In this document: positions 13,141-25,440 of the stretch, piece after piece
Layout of the letters: every line of letters starts with the position of its first letter
Numbering within the stretch: position 1 is the stretch's first letter
Assembly: GCA_037957365.1 (NCBI GenBank)
Contig: JARHVA010000350.1
Location: forward strand, 1,667,501 to 1,731,500
Length of the DNA stretch: 64,000 nt
Direction: 5' to 3'
DNA from: Torreya grandis
Lineage: Eukaryota; Streptophyta; Pinopsida; Cupressales; Taxaceae
Program-made: the position numbers and the translations under genes
The notes under the pieces: generated by a model
The model's database searches: none
Told to the model about the DNA's origin: nothing
The model's input: the letters and a program-made list of their open reading frames with translations, nothing else

Positions 13141-14070
13141 TTGTTTCTTCTACCATGTCTGAACCTTCTTCTTGATGAATGGAGCCTTGAAACTATGGTC
13201 CTTCTTAACTAACTCAAACATGCTTCTATAGTACTAGGCTATGTGTCCAAAGTTGTTACACTTGTAACAAATTATGGCCTCTTCATTCAAGCTTGATAGA
13301 GGAGCAAAAGAGTTGTAGCTTCTGCTTGACTCTACATGACTTTCCTTTTCCTTATTTCTGAGACTATTATCTCTTTTTCTACATTCTAATTTCTTGTGAA
13401 AATATCTATTACAATAAAAACAATAAACATAAAAATAGGACCTGTTTGTGTATCTCTAACCTGATTGCCTTTTATAGCTTTGTTTTCTCCAGCCTTCTTT
13501 GTTTGAGATGTCCTCTGTATTCTTCACTTCTTCTCTCTTTGTTTCCTCTTTTGTAAGGGCTTCAACATAGCTCTTTTTCTTTTCAAATATAATAAATATC
13601 TTATCTGATATTACCTTTTGGATTTCTAATATCTTATTCGGCATATTAGTGTTATTCTCAAATTTTGAATCATTCACTACTCTATCATTGATTGCTTTAT
13701 TTATTTTATCAAGATCTGATTTTAAAGAAGCAATTTCAATAACATACCTTTCACATTATTTTCTTACATTTTTCAATTGTGATTTTAGACCTTCTTCATT
13801 CTTCTTAGCTTCTTCAAAGTGTGCTTGTAGATCTTCAATTATTTCCTTTGACTCCTTTTCATTTTTATTGATCTAGCGCTTTAATCTTTGATTTTTATTT
13901 TCAACAACCTTTAATTCTTCTAAGGTACAAATGATTTCTCCTTCTAGATTCACTTTGGATTCATCCTCTTCTTCTTCTTGATCATCTATCATTTTTCTTG
14001 TAGAGGCATCTTCATGTATGACCATCTTATGCTTTCCCGATCTACCTTCAAGCTATAAAACTTTTTCAAA
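13141..14070 (-). pseudogene. Copia gag C-terminal remnant
   Basis: Minus strand: a zinc knuckle-like CYKCNNFGH at about 13,265-13,235 (the final Cys is lost to a stop), preceded by a Lys/Arg-rich stretch and by a long Glu/Lys-rich helical region from about 14,000 to 13,560 that looks like a coiled coil. The capsid-type gag domain expected upstream is missing: only about 15 bases separate this reading from the PBS. This points to a deletion in the 5' half of gag. One frame (13,677-13,456) is still open for 73 codons. Confidence 0.75.
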
Positions 14071-14078
14071 TGGAACTT

Positions 14079-14090
14079 GCTCTGATACCA
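14079..14090 (-). promoter_or_regulatory. Copia primer binding site (tRNA-iMet type)
   Basis: Minus sense TGGTATCAGAGC, the standard plant initiator-Met PBS with no mismatch, 2 nt from the LTR end. Confidence 0.97.
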
Positions 14091-14092
14091 AT

Positions 14093-15309
14093 TGTTAAGC
14101 ATGGGATATACTGAGAAGGGGGGGGGGTAAATCAGTATATCATTTATCTTATAAAAATTTCTCTTAACCAAATTCAACTTTACCAAACATTCAAGATATG
14201 CAATAAAACTGAAACAATAAACACCACACAAGATAGAGAGAGACACCAAATTTAACATGGAAACCCAATGTGGTAAAATCCATGGAAAAAAATCTCAAGT
14301 ATATAAATGAGCACCAACTCAAAAAATATTCTCAATCACCAAATTTTAGGAGCACCAATCCCTTTTTTGAGCACAAACATAGCAAAAATTCTTGAGCACC
14401 AACCCATAAGAGCACCAACCCCTTTACTGAGCACCAACACAGCAACAATTTGTGAGCACCAACCCACAGGAGCACCAACCCCTTTGCTGAGCACCAACAC
14501 AGCAAGAATTTTTTAGAACCAACCCATAGGAGCACCAACCCCTTTGATGAGCACCAACACAACAAAAATTTATGAGCACCAACCCATAGGAGCACCAACC
14601 CCTTTGTGTATACCACACAACTATCTCTCAATGCTGATATTTCAATAAATGATAGTTCATTACAATATCTCTTTCCTCTCTCTCACCTTTGCTCTTCTAA
14701 GATAGATATAAAAAATAAAAATACTATTCATCTCTCACAAATGCTATTATAATATAGATATTACTATCTCAAATCAAACTCTATCTCCACACATTACAAA
14801 TGGCTTCTCAAGCCTTTATTTATTGCTTTCCAAATGACCTTTGGCCTTCACCCTTTGTGACCCTTAAATCCTCATGGAAAATGGCACCAAAATTGCATGA
14901 CCCTTCATATCCTTACCTTTGAAAATTAATGTGGTGACCCTTCATAAGCAAAAATGTCCTTTCCTCTTTCGCCCTTATCTTGGTGACTTTTCATATTCTT
15001 CAAAGTGTCCCTTCATGAGAAATTGCACCCTTCCTCTTTTGTCTTCACTTGGTGACTCTTGGAATTCCACAAGATTACTCTTCATGGGAAAATTCATCCC
15101 ATTATTATTTTGTCTTTACCCCATGACTCTTTGACTTCTCCATGGGCCCTTCTTTTGTCTTATATGCAACCAACAATATATTCGTTAATATTAAATTAAT
15201 ATTAACACACATTAGCCAAGATATGACTATTAAAAACATAATTAAATGAAATGGAGACTTTATAACCAATAATTATAGACATTTGACATCAATGACAATA
15301 TTTCCAACA
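14093..15309 (-). repeat. Copia 5' LTR
   Basis: Partner of 8,619-9,832. In the minus sense it starts TGTTGGAAATATTG and ends GCTTAACA beside the PBS. Contains the minisatellite copy at 14,309-14,606. Confidence 0.95.
14309..14606. repeat. 60-bp minisatellite inside copia 5' LTR
   Basis: Five units in the same register as the array in the 3' LTR, with independent base changes. Confidence 0.93.
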
Positions 15310-15314
15310 TATCC

Positions 15315-18300
15315 ATGACAAAATATTGATCTATTGAAGCCTATACCATGTTTTGGTCTTTGAAACCTTTGAGATCGGTTGCCTAGTGGAAGCTATTGGA
15401 AGCATGGGAGTTTAATGTCAAATAAATGAAGAGATTAATGATGAAAGGATAATCTCAATGATGTTTTTAAATGAAAATAATCATGTTATAGAAAAAAAAA
15501 CCGAATCAAGGAGAAGGAAACATAGTTGTGATTTTTGACCATGCAGGCACATGTTACTAGCTTTTACTAAAATGGGCCTATAGGCCAAAGTATGCAGGAT
15601 CTAATCATCAAATTTGGTGTAGAGGATAATTATGAATAAATATACCCATTAAAAATATTTTTTATTATTTTTTAAAATGTAAACTATTCTCTATTTTGGT
15701 ACAATCAACCCTATGTCAAATCACATTCAACATTAGAGCATACCTTGGAGAAGTTGGCCATTTTGGGACATCTAAAGGTTGATTAAAAGCATGATGTCTG
15801 GTAATTATGGTATAAATGACTTAAAAAATCATCCCATAACATAATAAAGTTAAAATAAAGAGTGAATGTGTATAATGTTTTGACACAGTCCATTGCTAGT
15901 CAAGAAGGTAGCCATTGGAGACCAAATGAAGTTTTGTCAGTTCTGAATGCCAAGAAGAATTTTAGGTCTTGGATAAGTTTTATAATGGTATAATATTATG
16001 TTTAAAACCTATATTTTCTTATTTTAGTGATAAAATTTAGGGTTTTCATGTAATTTTTTGAAGAAAGACAAGTTCTGGCACGAAGGATTCATGCAGGGAA
16101 CTCAAGGTAATTTTTGGTAAAATGGGTCTACAAGATAAAGTACATGTCTAAATGAATTTAAATTTGTTATTATTTGTAATAATTACCTATTATATACATA
16201 TAAATTATTTTAAGTTTCATGTGATTATGGTAAGGGCTCTCTATTTTGTCACAGTCCCCCTATGTCTCACAATGGTCACTATTCATGAAAGCATACTTTT
16301 TGGAATTTTAAGGTGTGTTTAAATTTTAAAAGTTTAGGGAAGTGTTTTAAAATAATTTTAATATTTTTTTAATATTAGTAAACAAATTTTTATGGTTTCC
16401 ATAATTTAGACTCCATGCAAACACATCGGTAAGCTCAAATCCCCATAGGCATCCTCAAGGCATAAAAGGCAAGGTTGAGTTTTGATCATTTGGATAGGTG
16501 TAATGAGGTTTTTAAAGTGTAATTAATATGTTTAAAATAAAAATAAATTATTGGAATGGTAAAAAATTTCATTTGGAGAATTTTAATCTTTTTTAGGCTT
16601 AAGACACCTAGTTTTAACCCATCTTCATATGCTTGTTTCTTTCATACCATGAAGAGTTGGGAAAAATTATTTTAGTATATTTTGAGTACCCATATTTAAT
16701 TGAATTTAATTATTTATTGAGGTTGTTTAAGGTCCTTAGTTGTATTAAAAATCACTAAGAGTGTAAGCATGCCCAAAATGCTTGTAAACCCTGCAGGCAA
16801 TCATCTTTATGTGTGTATCTTTTCACACCTTCCACATTGAATCCCAATTTTTTTTCAAGAGGTGTTAAATGGGAATGTGTAACATATATTAATGTCAATA
16901 ATTTTTGTATCAGGTGTCTTCATTTTATGAACAATCATCTTGAAAGTGAGCTTGCAAAGGAGCTTTTTACCTAGTTTTGAGTTTTTGGACTCATAGGTCC
17001 AAAAAATGGTCTATAATGACTTGTAAATAACTTTTAATGTGTAGAGAACTCCCTAAAAATCCTAAAAAAATTATTTTTCATTATAATCTAGCACATTTGG
17101 GTGCCTAAAAGGCCCAAAATGGCTCAAAAATACATATTTTTAAAATGATTCAAAGAAATAAATGGTATAAATCCATGGAATAGGTCTAATGTGACATAAA
17201 AAAGCATTATATGGCACTTGGAGCTCTTTTTAAGAGTTTTTATGGTGTCTGGTTGAGCAAAAGGGTCAAAACCCCATTTTTAAAACATTTTTGTGCATTG
17301 TTACAGCTTTAATGGTGATTTCCACCATTATTTCAGGTATTTAAGGTTTTAAAAATATTAATTTTCATTATTATAAACATTTAATGGATGTTTTTAAGTC
17401 TCATACAGGGCCAAAATTGGTTTTTAGTGTGCCAAATGGCCTTGGGAGTAGTTTTCAGGATGGCTAGTTTAAGGTGGTTCAAGCTTGTGACTTCCATCAA
17501 TGGAGTCTAAGTGAGTTATAGGTATCATGGAGTTTATTTTAGGTTTGAGGAGAAAATAAAATATAAATTCAAATATAAATTTAAAAACCAAAGTTGAGTT
17601 GAAATTAGAAGATAACCTCCATGGTCAGCGATGTATAAAGTGCTAAGTCAACTAACTTTTGTATAATATCTTCTAAAAGTTCAAGTTGAGGAGTTTTTTA
17701 AAGTTTTAAAGAGTATCAATCAAGAAAGTGGAGGGGGTGAAAAATGTCAAGTGGGAGAGTTGTGGAGGTGAAAGTATAAAATTTGGATTATTTTAATGCT
17801 TTTTTTAGATATTTTGAGGATATTTTTCTCCTCTCTTCTCTCTCTCTCTCTCTTTCCTTTTTCTCTTATATCTCCTGTTTCTTCCCATTTTTTTAGGAGA
17901 CTCTCATTTTACAAGGATAAAATATATAAAATTTTTTAAGTAAGACATTTTAAAGCAATAAAGATCAATTTTTACCTATCTCTTGCCTCTAAATTATGCT
18001 TAGTAAGCTTGTGCATGATGGCCTTGTGAAGAAGTGTTCTTCCATGTCCATTATCCTTATTTCTTGCCCATTTTTAGGTGTTTTCAAGTTATTTTCAGGT
18101 TTTAACTTGATATATTTCCACCATTAATGTATTATTGGTGTGAATTTTTAAATTCTTCTTTGCTTCATGTATTTTTTGGTGAGCCTAATTTATGAAACAC
18201 TTATGCAAATTAACTAGTTTGTGAGGTTGTGTGTGCAAGAATTATCTTATGCTAAATTAGTGTTTATTTCATACTTATGTTAGTATCAATTAATTTTTTG

Positions 18301-18620
18301 TATCACCTATTTATATATTTTATTTACCCTATACCCCTCTCTCTACCTCTTTTCCAAGCATAAACATTAGTTTAGGTGATCTACCAAGAGGAAGCCAACC
18401 TTCTTCGGAGGTTCAACCTCACTACAAGATACCCATAGCCTGAGGTTGCTCCAATATTGTGGCTAGGAGTGAGATATATTGAAAATATCTCCCATAAGGG
18501 TGTAATTCTATGCCACAATAATTCCACTATCATAAGGCAAAGCTACAGTCAAAATTTTGGATTGTTTTGATTAGTTTTAAATGAGTTATTGATATTTTAG
18601 GGTATTTCATTAACCCTAAT
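15315..18620. other. E1 non-coding leader, part 2
   Basis: Continuation of the E1 interior. No protein-like frame. Contains a CT-rich run at about 17,827-17,853. Non-coding leaders this long are seen in non-autonomous LTR elements; whether some of it is a further decayed insertion cannot be decided here. Confidence 0.5.
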
Positions 18621-18639
18621 TTTTTATGTAGATCATAAA

Positions 18640-19480
18640 GTTGCAAGTATTTTTAAGGGAGGATGATATTGATGCTAGAGAATGGTGGATCCTTTTTAAA
18701 GAGAATAATACTCAAACAATTTTATGGTAAACATGTTTGTCTCTTTATTTTTTTGGGCCTACACAACATTGATTTAATCAGTTAAACTTTGTACAAAAGT
18801 ATTTTTCATGGGAAGAAATGGAATAGGTCTTCCTAGATTGATGGTATATAAAAGAAAAAGAGGATTAAGAAGAGGAAGAAAGTAATGATGGTCATGAAGA
18901 AGAGAATGAAGATGCTAAAGAAGAAAAATTAGTGGAAGAAAATAATGACAATGAGGAAGAACATAAAAGTGAAGAAGAAGAATAGTTGGATGATAAGGGT
19001 TCAAATAATTTGGCTCCAAAGAAATCTAAGTCAATTATTCAATTTCATAGATGCATTCGAAAGGAGAAGGTTGTTGTGTCCATAAACCTTACCATCAATT
19101 ATAACTTCATCAACATGAATATGGCCAAGCATCTACATGTTCAAGCAAAGAATATCAAAGAGGTTCAAGTAGATGATAAGAATATTCCAATATTTTAAGA
19201 TTTGAAGCTCATTATAGAAAAATATGTTTTTCATTCAGATTTTTATGTTTTGGATATGGATGATGTGGATATAGTTCTTGGATATCCATGGTTAAAGACT
19301 TTGAGAAAAATCAATATTAATGTTCAGAAAAAGTTCATGAAGTTTTGGTGTAGGAAAAAGGTCACTGTACAAGATATCATAGTGGGAAAGGCACCAATAA
19401 AAATCTAGGTAGATCATGAGGATGAGATTAAAACAAGTGATGAAGAGCATGAGGAAAATTTATATAACATAGATAAAGAC
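18640..19480 (+). pseudogene. E1 gag-like region, acidic linker and retropepsin-like domain
   Basis: A single plus frame runs through this region with only nonsense breaks from about 18,840 on. First a Trp/Phe-rich gag-like stretch (AREWW, then FNQLNFVQKYFSWEEME) at 18,670-18,840, then an almost uninterrupted Glu/Asp run (18,855-18,985), then a retropepsin-like domain at 19,040-19,390. The latter keeps the C-terminal hallmark DIVLGYPWL and the NFIN motif, but the catalytic Asp expected just before NFIN reads as TINYNFIN, so the protease site seems lost. Stops fall at 19,196 and 19,406. The closest general type is gypsy gag-protease (inference from motifs). Confidence 0.72.
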
Positions 19481-20024
19481 ACACTATAATCTGAAATGAA
19501 CACTTCATCTACTCAAGAGACAAAGAAGAAAAAGGTGGAAGAGGTAGAAGAAAAGGTGGATAATGTCAAATTATTAGAAAATTTGGGATATATAGACACC
19601 ACATCATCATGAGAGGAAAAAATCATGAAACTAGGTGAGGGAGTGTCACAACAAAAATCATTTTGGCCATATATAAAATTAGATTTATAATCACTATGGT
19701 TATGCATGGAAGCCAAATAAGAAATACTATGGTCAAGTATGGAATTAGAGTAATCTAGTAGCCTATGGAACATGGAAGGAATGAGAAAATAACTATAATT
19801 ATGCATGGAAGAATACCTATTATGGTCATAGTTAGAATCAAAGTGGTGAAGTGAAATATGGTACATGGAATCAAAAGAGGAATAATTATGCATGGAAACC
19901 AAAGTAGTATAGTTATGATCATGAACAAAATCAAAAGAGCAAAATGGAATTTGGAAACAAGCTTGGAGATCTATCACCTACAAAAATCACATATGGATGG
20001 CTAAATGATCAAGATTGGAGTTAA
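19481..20024 (+). pseudogene. E1 C-terminal Tyr/Trp/Asn repeat region
   Basis: After an acidic Lys/Glu stretch and an apparent frameshift near 19,680, the frame contains three copies of a YAWK unit whose DNA core TATGCATGGAA recurs at about 19,701, 19,800 and 19,887, interspersed with YYGQ/YYGH and YGTWN motifs. The frame ends at TAA 20,022-20,024, only 80 bp before the 3' LTR, so no pol ever followed here. I do not recognise the repeat. Tyr/Trp/Asn-rich repeats can mediate self-association, which is speculation. Confidence 0.6.
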
Positions 20025-20090
20025 TTGTGAAATGATTTTAAGCACACTCATTATTTAGTTTCTTCTTATATTTTGGGGATGAAACATATC

Positions 20091-20104
20091 AAAGAGGGAA
20101 GTAA
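20091..20104 (+). promoter_or_regulatory. E1 polypurine tract
   Basis: AAAGAGGGAAGTAA directly before the 3' LTR on the plus strand. Confidence 0.8.
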
Positions 20105-20574
20105 TGCTATGTACCTAGGGATATGATATATTAATGTATATGGGTTGAAGGAGATGTTGACATGTGGCACACATCCCCTTAGTTAGTTATATGGGTCCAA
20201 TATATTAGGATAAAGGAGTAACTTTTGGAATTAGTTCATTAGGTAATGTTTGGCCTACATTGGTATTGGGAGGTTACCCATCCATTGTTAGTTAGATAGA
20301 GGTCTTATAAAGGAGATGATTATCATTGTAAAAGAATCAAGTAAGCATTGAGTCTTCTATTTTAAAAGGATATTGAAGGTTGTACCCTTGAAGATACATT
20401 ATGGAGGTATTCCTTCTTAAAGGAAAATTTTATAGTGTTTCCCTACCTTAAGGGTATTCTATTTCTGCATATATTGAATATTTGGACATCTTAGTACACC
20501 TATATCTTTTGTGATGTGTTGATATACATAATATTATAAATTATTTATAAATATTATAAGTGTGGATCATAACA
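20105..20574 (+). repeat. E1 3' LTR
   Basis: Starts TGCTATGTACC and ends ATAACA; matches 6,222-6,688. Confidence 0.92.
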
Positions 20575-20579
20575 TCCAA

Positions 20580-22300
20580 TATCTACATATTTGATGATCC
20601 TATGGATGTATCTATTAGAATTATCTCTACCTCTAGCTCACACCAAGCTTATTATTGACCTATAGTATCAACAAGAATATATGGATGTATTTGATTAATG
20701 TCAACCCAAAGTTCCTTTCATAAATTATTTCAAACTTGAAAATTGTGCACTTATTTTCATAAGAAAGATTCCTTTTCTACCTCTTTGTCATAAAAATCCT
20801 TCCTGATGTCTTCTAACATACATTTGAGAACTTCATGTTCATCAACTCCCATCTCTGGTAGATCACACTCACCAGCTATCTTCAAAACCATAGGGTTATC
20901 TAACTAAAACTTTACTTTCCATGTCCTTTTTTAGTGGTGGTGGTGAGGCTCACCATATAGGTGCCTTATTTTTGCCTTTATCCTATGGTGGTGGAGTTTG
21001 TGGTTATTATGATGGTACATGTGGCTATGTTGGTTGTTGTGGTGGTACTTCCTTTGTATCTAATTTTTTGCCTCTAGAGGAATACCTTGTAAAGGTGGAA
21101 CTAACTTTGTAGCTAAGGATTTTTGCTTATATAATTCATCATGTGCTTCTATCATATAAATAAATAATGGCATTAGAGTCATAGTTAGAATGGCCAACTC
21201 ATGGATTTTGATTTGAATGTTATTATGTAGTTTGGTGACTGAATCATGTTATCCCAGATATTACATGACATATTGTCATATTCTTGGGTGTATTCTAATC
21301 AAATCTAGGGATTCTATGCAACACATATTAAAATTCCTTAATTGCTTATGGTACTACCCTATTTTCATCCATGTGATGTCTGTGAGGGTAGTGGTAGGCC
21401 AAAAAAGTTTAATCACATTTACTAGTCCAAGTGGAGATTTCCACTATGTGAAGCATAATAATAAAACTAAAAACTAGTACTGAAATGTTTGTGTGCTACC
21501 TATAAGTACCTTTTCAATATTGAAGGTGATCTCAAATGCCAATAACTTAGCCTAATTGAAGTCATCCCATAATTGTATCATGCAATACGTAATATCAATT
21601 ACCCATTTCATTACTTTCTTGGCCTACTTGGTAGTTTTCTAAAACCTTTTTGTGATGCATTATACCAAAATGCACACTGAAGCATCCTAAATTAAATTAA
21701 TGGGTGTTACTTGGCCTTCTTGTGTGGTTTATTTTTCCTACACATTTGAATAGATTAATGGTGTTGTATATTTATATGGAAGGAGAGATTAACCTTGATT
21801 AGGAAGGCATGTGGCTTGTGCCATTATTTGTGTAATGATCTAAATTGTAATATCTTTGGATAAATAGATATACCCTTGATTGTAGAAAAATAATAAATTC
21901 ATCATGACCTCATCAAGTTTTCTAAATATAGGCAATCTAATCAACCTTTCTATGTTAGAACCTTCAAGTGGATGTTGAAGTGTGAGGGCTCTTGAATGTG
22001 TGGCTCCTTGAGGCTCTTGCATAAAAAAACTAATTTTATTGTGTCAATGAAATAAAATGGATTTATGTCATTTTATTTCATTTGGTAAAGACCTAACACA
22101 ATCCCTATCTCTTTTTTTACACATTTATAATCAAGATCAACAACTAACCTCACTTCAAAACTATACCAGTGATCTAAGATGAATGATTGCTCTACTTGAT
22201 TAGGCTCTAGTTTGAAATCCATTTGAAATGAGGTATTATGAAATCAAATTGTATATTTATATATAAAGTCTATAATGTTTTGGCATTGCCCATACCCCAC
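20580..22300 (-). pseudogene. E0 downstream ORF remnant with Pro/Gln-rich segment, unrecognised
   Basis: Minus-strand remnants between E0 integrase and the E1 insertion. Around 22,240-21,840 a protein-like frame includes EPQGATHSRALTLQHP and RLIRLPIFRKLDEVMM. Around 21,090-20,900 a Pro/Gln/Thr-rich linker (VPPQQ, PQTPPP) precedes a basic stretch. Breaks are mostly TAG/TAA at likely Gln codons. I do not recognise a family. It is contiguous, apart from E1, with the Lys/Glu-rich remnant at 5.2-5.7 kb. The DNA also shows a GGT/TGG triplet-rich patch on the plus strand at 20,930-21,040, which is the antisense of the Pro/Gln/Thr codons. Confidence 0.5.
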
Positions 22301-22940
22301 TCTTATATAGTTATTGGTGCTTAATTTTTTCTCACTAACTAATTTTAATTCATCGATTATTTATGTACAAGTGTTCCTTTACTAATTAATATCACTTGTT
22401 ATAATTTTCCATGAAAATGATGTTTAGTTATTAGAATCTTTAATTTACCCCTTTGGTATTAATTTTATGTTATTATATGTCCTTTCATCTATCCAATTTA
22501 TTTTATGACTCCACCTATCCCTTTACTACTCAATCTACCTCAAAAAAGATGCAATATTTTGAAACATCACATCATTAATGGTATTACATGACCTTTGTTT
22601 GTCCTTTATCCATACTTGTCTTGTCACCACCTTCTTAGACTCGATTCATATCCTTAATGCAGTTAAATCCACTTATCTCTTGTGAGTTATCTCTGGCATG
22701 TGATCATACCTTGTGATTATAACTACTTCATGGTTTTTGTGATGTGTTGTATTGCAAAAAATGTAATGTATAAACATAAACTAACAAAATAAAATAGAAA
22801 CAAAAAAAATTAAATAAAATCATAACTACATGGTTATACTCATCACCCACTCAAATTTTCAACTGAATGATAGAGATTGAAGGTGGTAAAGCTCAAGCCT
22901 ACAACCATTTATATGTCTTGGTAGTATGGTTCCCTATAAA
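22301..22940. other. E0 interior between integrase and extra ORF
   Basis: No clear frame. Probably the decayed C-terminal tail of integrase plus spacer. Confidence 0.4.
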
Positions 22941-22944
22941 TATT

Positions 22945-24060
22945 TTAACACTATAGTACCTTGTTGTGACACTTCATGAATAATATAGGGTCTTTTACAT
23001 CTAATTCATAACTTTCATAAGAATTATTTAAATATGCTATCATAAAGCAATATTGTTTGTTCTGGGTAAAATTCCTTAGATCGTAAGTTGTAATTGTGCC
23101 ATGCTTTCTAAATCTACTTGTTAATTTTTTGTATCCGTTATGCCCATTGTCTATTTTCTTCCATCTTTGTTAAGTACATCAACCATGATTTAAGTGAATA
23201 TTTATCCCCTAATCTCATAACCATTATAATGCGTAGACTAGGAACAATGTACTCTATAGTCATTACTACCTCAAGGCCATATACTAATTAAAAAGTAGTG
23301 AACATCACATCTCTTTTGTAATGTGTTCTATAGGCCCCAAAAATTTCATGAATTCAATCTTCCCAATCATCTCTTTGCACATTATAAATATTTTTTAGCA
23401 TTTACCCAATACTTTATTGGACACTTTAGCTTGTCTATTTTCCTATGAGTGATAAGTTACACTATTATGGTGTATATCACAAACTCCTCAGTGAGAGTCT
23501 TGATAGTATTATTTAGGAAATGTGTGCCTCTATCATTTATCACCTTAACCAGACATAAAATCTTGTAATGATGTTTTCATATAAATTTTTTTTATCATAT
23601 TTCATACTATAACTTAGAGTGGAATCAACTTCCACCCATTTAGTGAAATAATCTATCATAGTAATAATTTACTACACATGACTTCATTTGATTAGAGGAG
23701 TTATGGGTCTAATAAATTTAATTACCCATTGTTTAAAGGGTTATTCCATGAGCATGAGAACCAAGGGCATTTCATCACATTGGTTTGGCTTGCCCATTCT
23801 TTAACATACATTACAATGCTTGGTTATTCTATGTGCATCCTAAAATAATATAGGCCACTAAATCCCACTTTGTAATATTTTATTTGCATTAGCTCCACCT
23901 ATGAAATGATCCCCTATAATTCATTAATTAGCCTCATAAAGAAGCTATGGGTGTTAATGCTCTAGAGCTACTCTATAAAGTACATCATCTCTACCAAGTT
24001 TGTACAAAAACCCATTAATGAGGCTATAAGCTATAGCTCAATTGACCATTTTATTTTTAT
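22945..24060 (-). pseudogene. E0 integrase remnant
   Basis: In minus order: an H2C2-type zinc finger region at about 23,930-23,790 (GDHFIGGANANKIL, then HCNVC), then the catalytic core. The first core motif reads WVIKFIRPI where gypsy integrases have W-x-I-D-F-x-G-P, so the first catalytic Asp is replaced. ITMIDYFTKWVE follows at about 23,650, and the second Asp block reads NDRGTHFLNNTIKTLTEEF at about 23,545-23,490. The Glu region is not recognisable. Many stops. It follows RNase H, as in Ty3/gypsy. Confidence 0.87.
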
Positions 24061-24179
24061 CATACTCTATATAATATGTAGGGAAGGTTACTTACTCTAA
24101 TAAATTTGTAATATTTTCCAAATTATTTGGAGTTATAATAGTTTTGAATAATTGCACATACAAAGATTCATATTCAAGT

Positions 24180-25440
24180 TCTTGTGGCTCGTCCCCATTT
24201 TGAAGTCTACTTAGGTGATCTAGCCTAAAATTTTCTTAGAATAGCTTGACTTTAATGCATAATTGGAATTCTTAAAACAAAATAAGTAACTTGGATATGC
24301 ATCCTCCCAACATTGGCTTATTAACCAAGTATCACAATGCCTAGTGATCCATAAAGAACTCAAATAGTGTATCCAACAAGTAGTGCTAAAACTTTTGTAG
24401 TATAAAAACCATGGCTAATGCTTCTCTCTATGTGGTTATATAGCTTTTTTATAGAGCAAATAACTTCCTATTTTCAAAATATATAGGATGATCCAACCCA
24501 CCTTCACTTAGATGCACTAAGACAACTCTTACTATAGTACCTGAAGCATCTACATACACATGTAATGGCTTATTCTAGTTAGAAAAGACTAAATTAGCAC
24601 TAGTACGAGCCTTTTTTAACTCAATTAATGTTGTTTGAAATTCTACTATCCATTCAAATTTTGTATATTTGTGCAATAGTTTATCCATGGGTTAGATATA
24701 ATTGTGTATCTTTTTATAAACTTCCTATAATATCTTGTATGACCAATAAATGTGCACACTTCAATAAAGTTAGTATGAGGTGGCATCCATATGATGATAA
24801 AAATATTAGCTAGGTCAACCAAAATATCATATGTGCATATGACATGGCCTAGTATAACACCAAAAAGTGTGAAAAATAAGCATTTCTTTAAATTTAGAAA
24901 AATACACAATGCTTGACACCATTATAGCATGAGTAACAGATTCAACATATGTTATTTAAATATAGATGAAATATCCCAATCATCTAACTACAATTTTATA
25001 AAATCATGAATGAAATCTTCAATTATAGTTACTACAGCTCTAAAAAATATTGTGGGTGCATTCTTCAATCCAAAAGGCATTGCCTTATATGCAAATAAGC
25101 CCCATTTAGTTGCAAATGTAGTTTTAGATTGATCTTATAATATGATTAGACTCCAGTTTTACCTAATAAATCCATCTACGAAGGAGTACACTTTCTATCC
25201 TATGACTAGTTAAAATAATTCATCTATGAATGGTATTAGAAAAGTATCTTTTATGTAGGCACCATTGAGTGTGTAGTAATCCTCACAAACCCATATATCT
25301 CCATTTTTATTTGGCTACAGATATATGATTCTAGCTTCTTGCATTTGATCCAAATCAGCTTTTACCTTTATTTTCATGTTAGTGTTTAATATATATGGTC
25401 ATTTCTTAATGGGTCAAGCACACTCTTTCGATTCAATTTC
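24180..25440 (-). pseudogene. E0 reverse transcriptase and RNase H remnant
   Basis: RT blocks are readable in minus order: KVKADLDQM and EARII near 25,370, PNKNGDI-VCEDYYTLN near 25,300, SFVDGF near 25,180, TTFATKWGLFAYKAMPFGL near 25,090, then the catalytic box as LDDW, then LNLKKCLFFTLFGVILGHV at 24,900-24,840 and the GHTRYYRKFI block. RNase H follows (EALAMVFVLQKF, DHQALWYLVNKPMLGG) down to about 24,180. The YxDDW form places it in a common plant Ty3/gypsy group. Several stops and at least two frame changes. Confidence 0.92.

Larger units (their letters stand above)
8619..15309 (-). mobile_element. Ty1/copia LTR retrotransposon, nested in E1
   Basis: Seen: direct repeats 8,619-9,832 and 14,093-15,309 (about 1.21 kb), target duplication tatac (8,614-8,618) and tatcc (15,310-15,314). 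On the minus strand the order is partial gag with zinc knuckle, protease with DSGCSRHM, integrase, then RT with YVDD and RNase H, which is the copia order. An initiator-Met PBS lies 2 nt from the 5' (right) LTR and a purine tract lies next to the 3' (left) LTR. The internal part is about 4.26 kb; the N-terminal gag domain that copia elements normally carry is not found, so a 5' deletion is likely. Stops and frameshifts break all ORFs. Confidence 0.95.
6222..20574 (+). mobile_element. E1: non-autonomous gypsy-like LTR element (gag-protease only), nested in E0
   Basis: Seen: direct repeats 6,222-6,688 and 20,105-20,574 (467 and 470 bp) with target duplication tccac at 6,217-6,221 and tccaa at 20,575-20,579. 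A PBS resembling initiator-Met tRNA starts 2 nt after the left LTR, and a purine run lies directly before the right LTR, so the element is plus-strand. Without the nested copia element it is about 7.65 kb. The only protein-like content is a gag/retropepsin ORF at 18.6-20.0 kb next to the 3' LTR; RT, RNase H and integrase are absent. Some 5 kb between PBS and ORF is non-coding. The Met PBS and the protease type fit a chromovirus-like gypsy relative (inference). Confidence 0.87.

Noticed and set aside
13649..13876. Plus-strand 75-codon frame, Ser/Phe-rich
   Set aside because: Antisense of the Glu/Lys-rich copia gag region.
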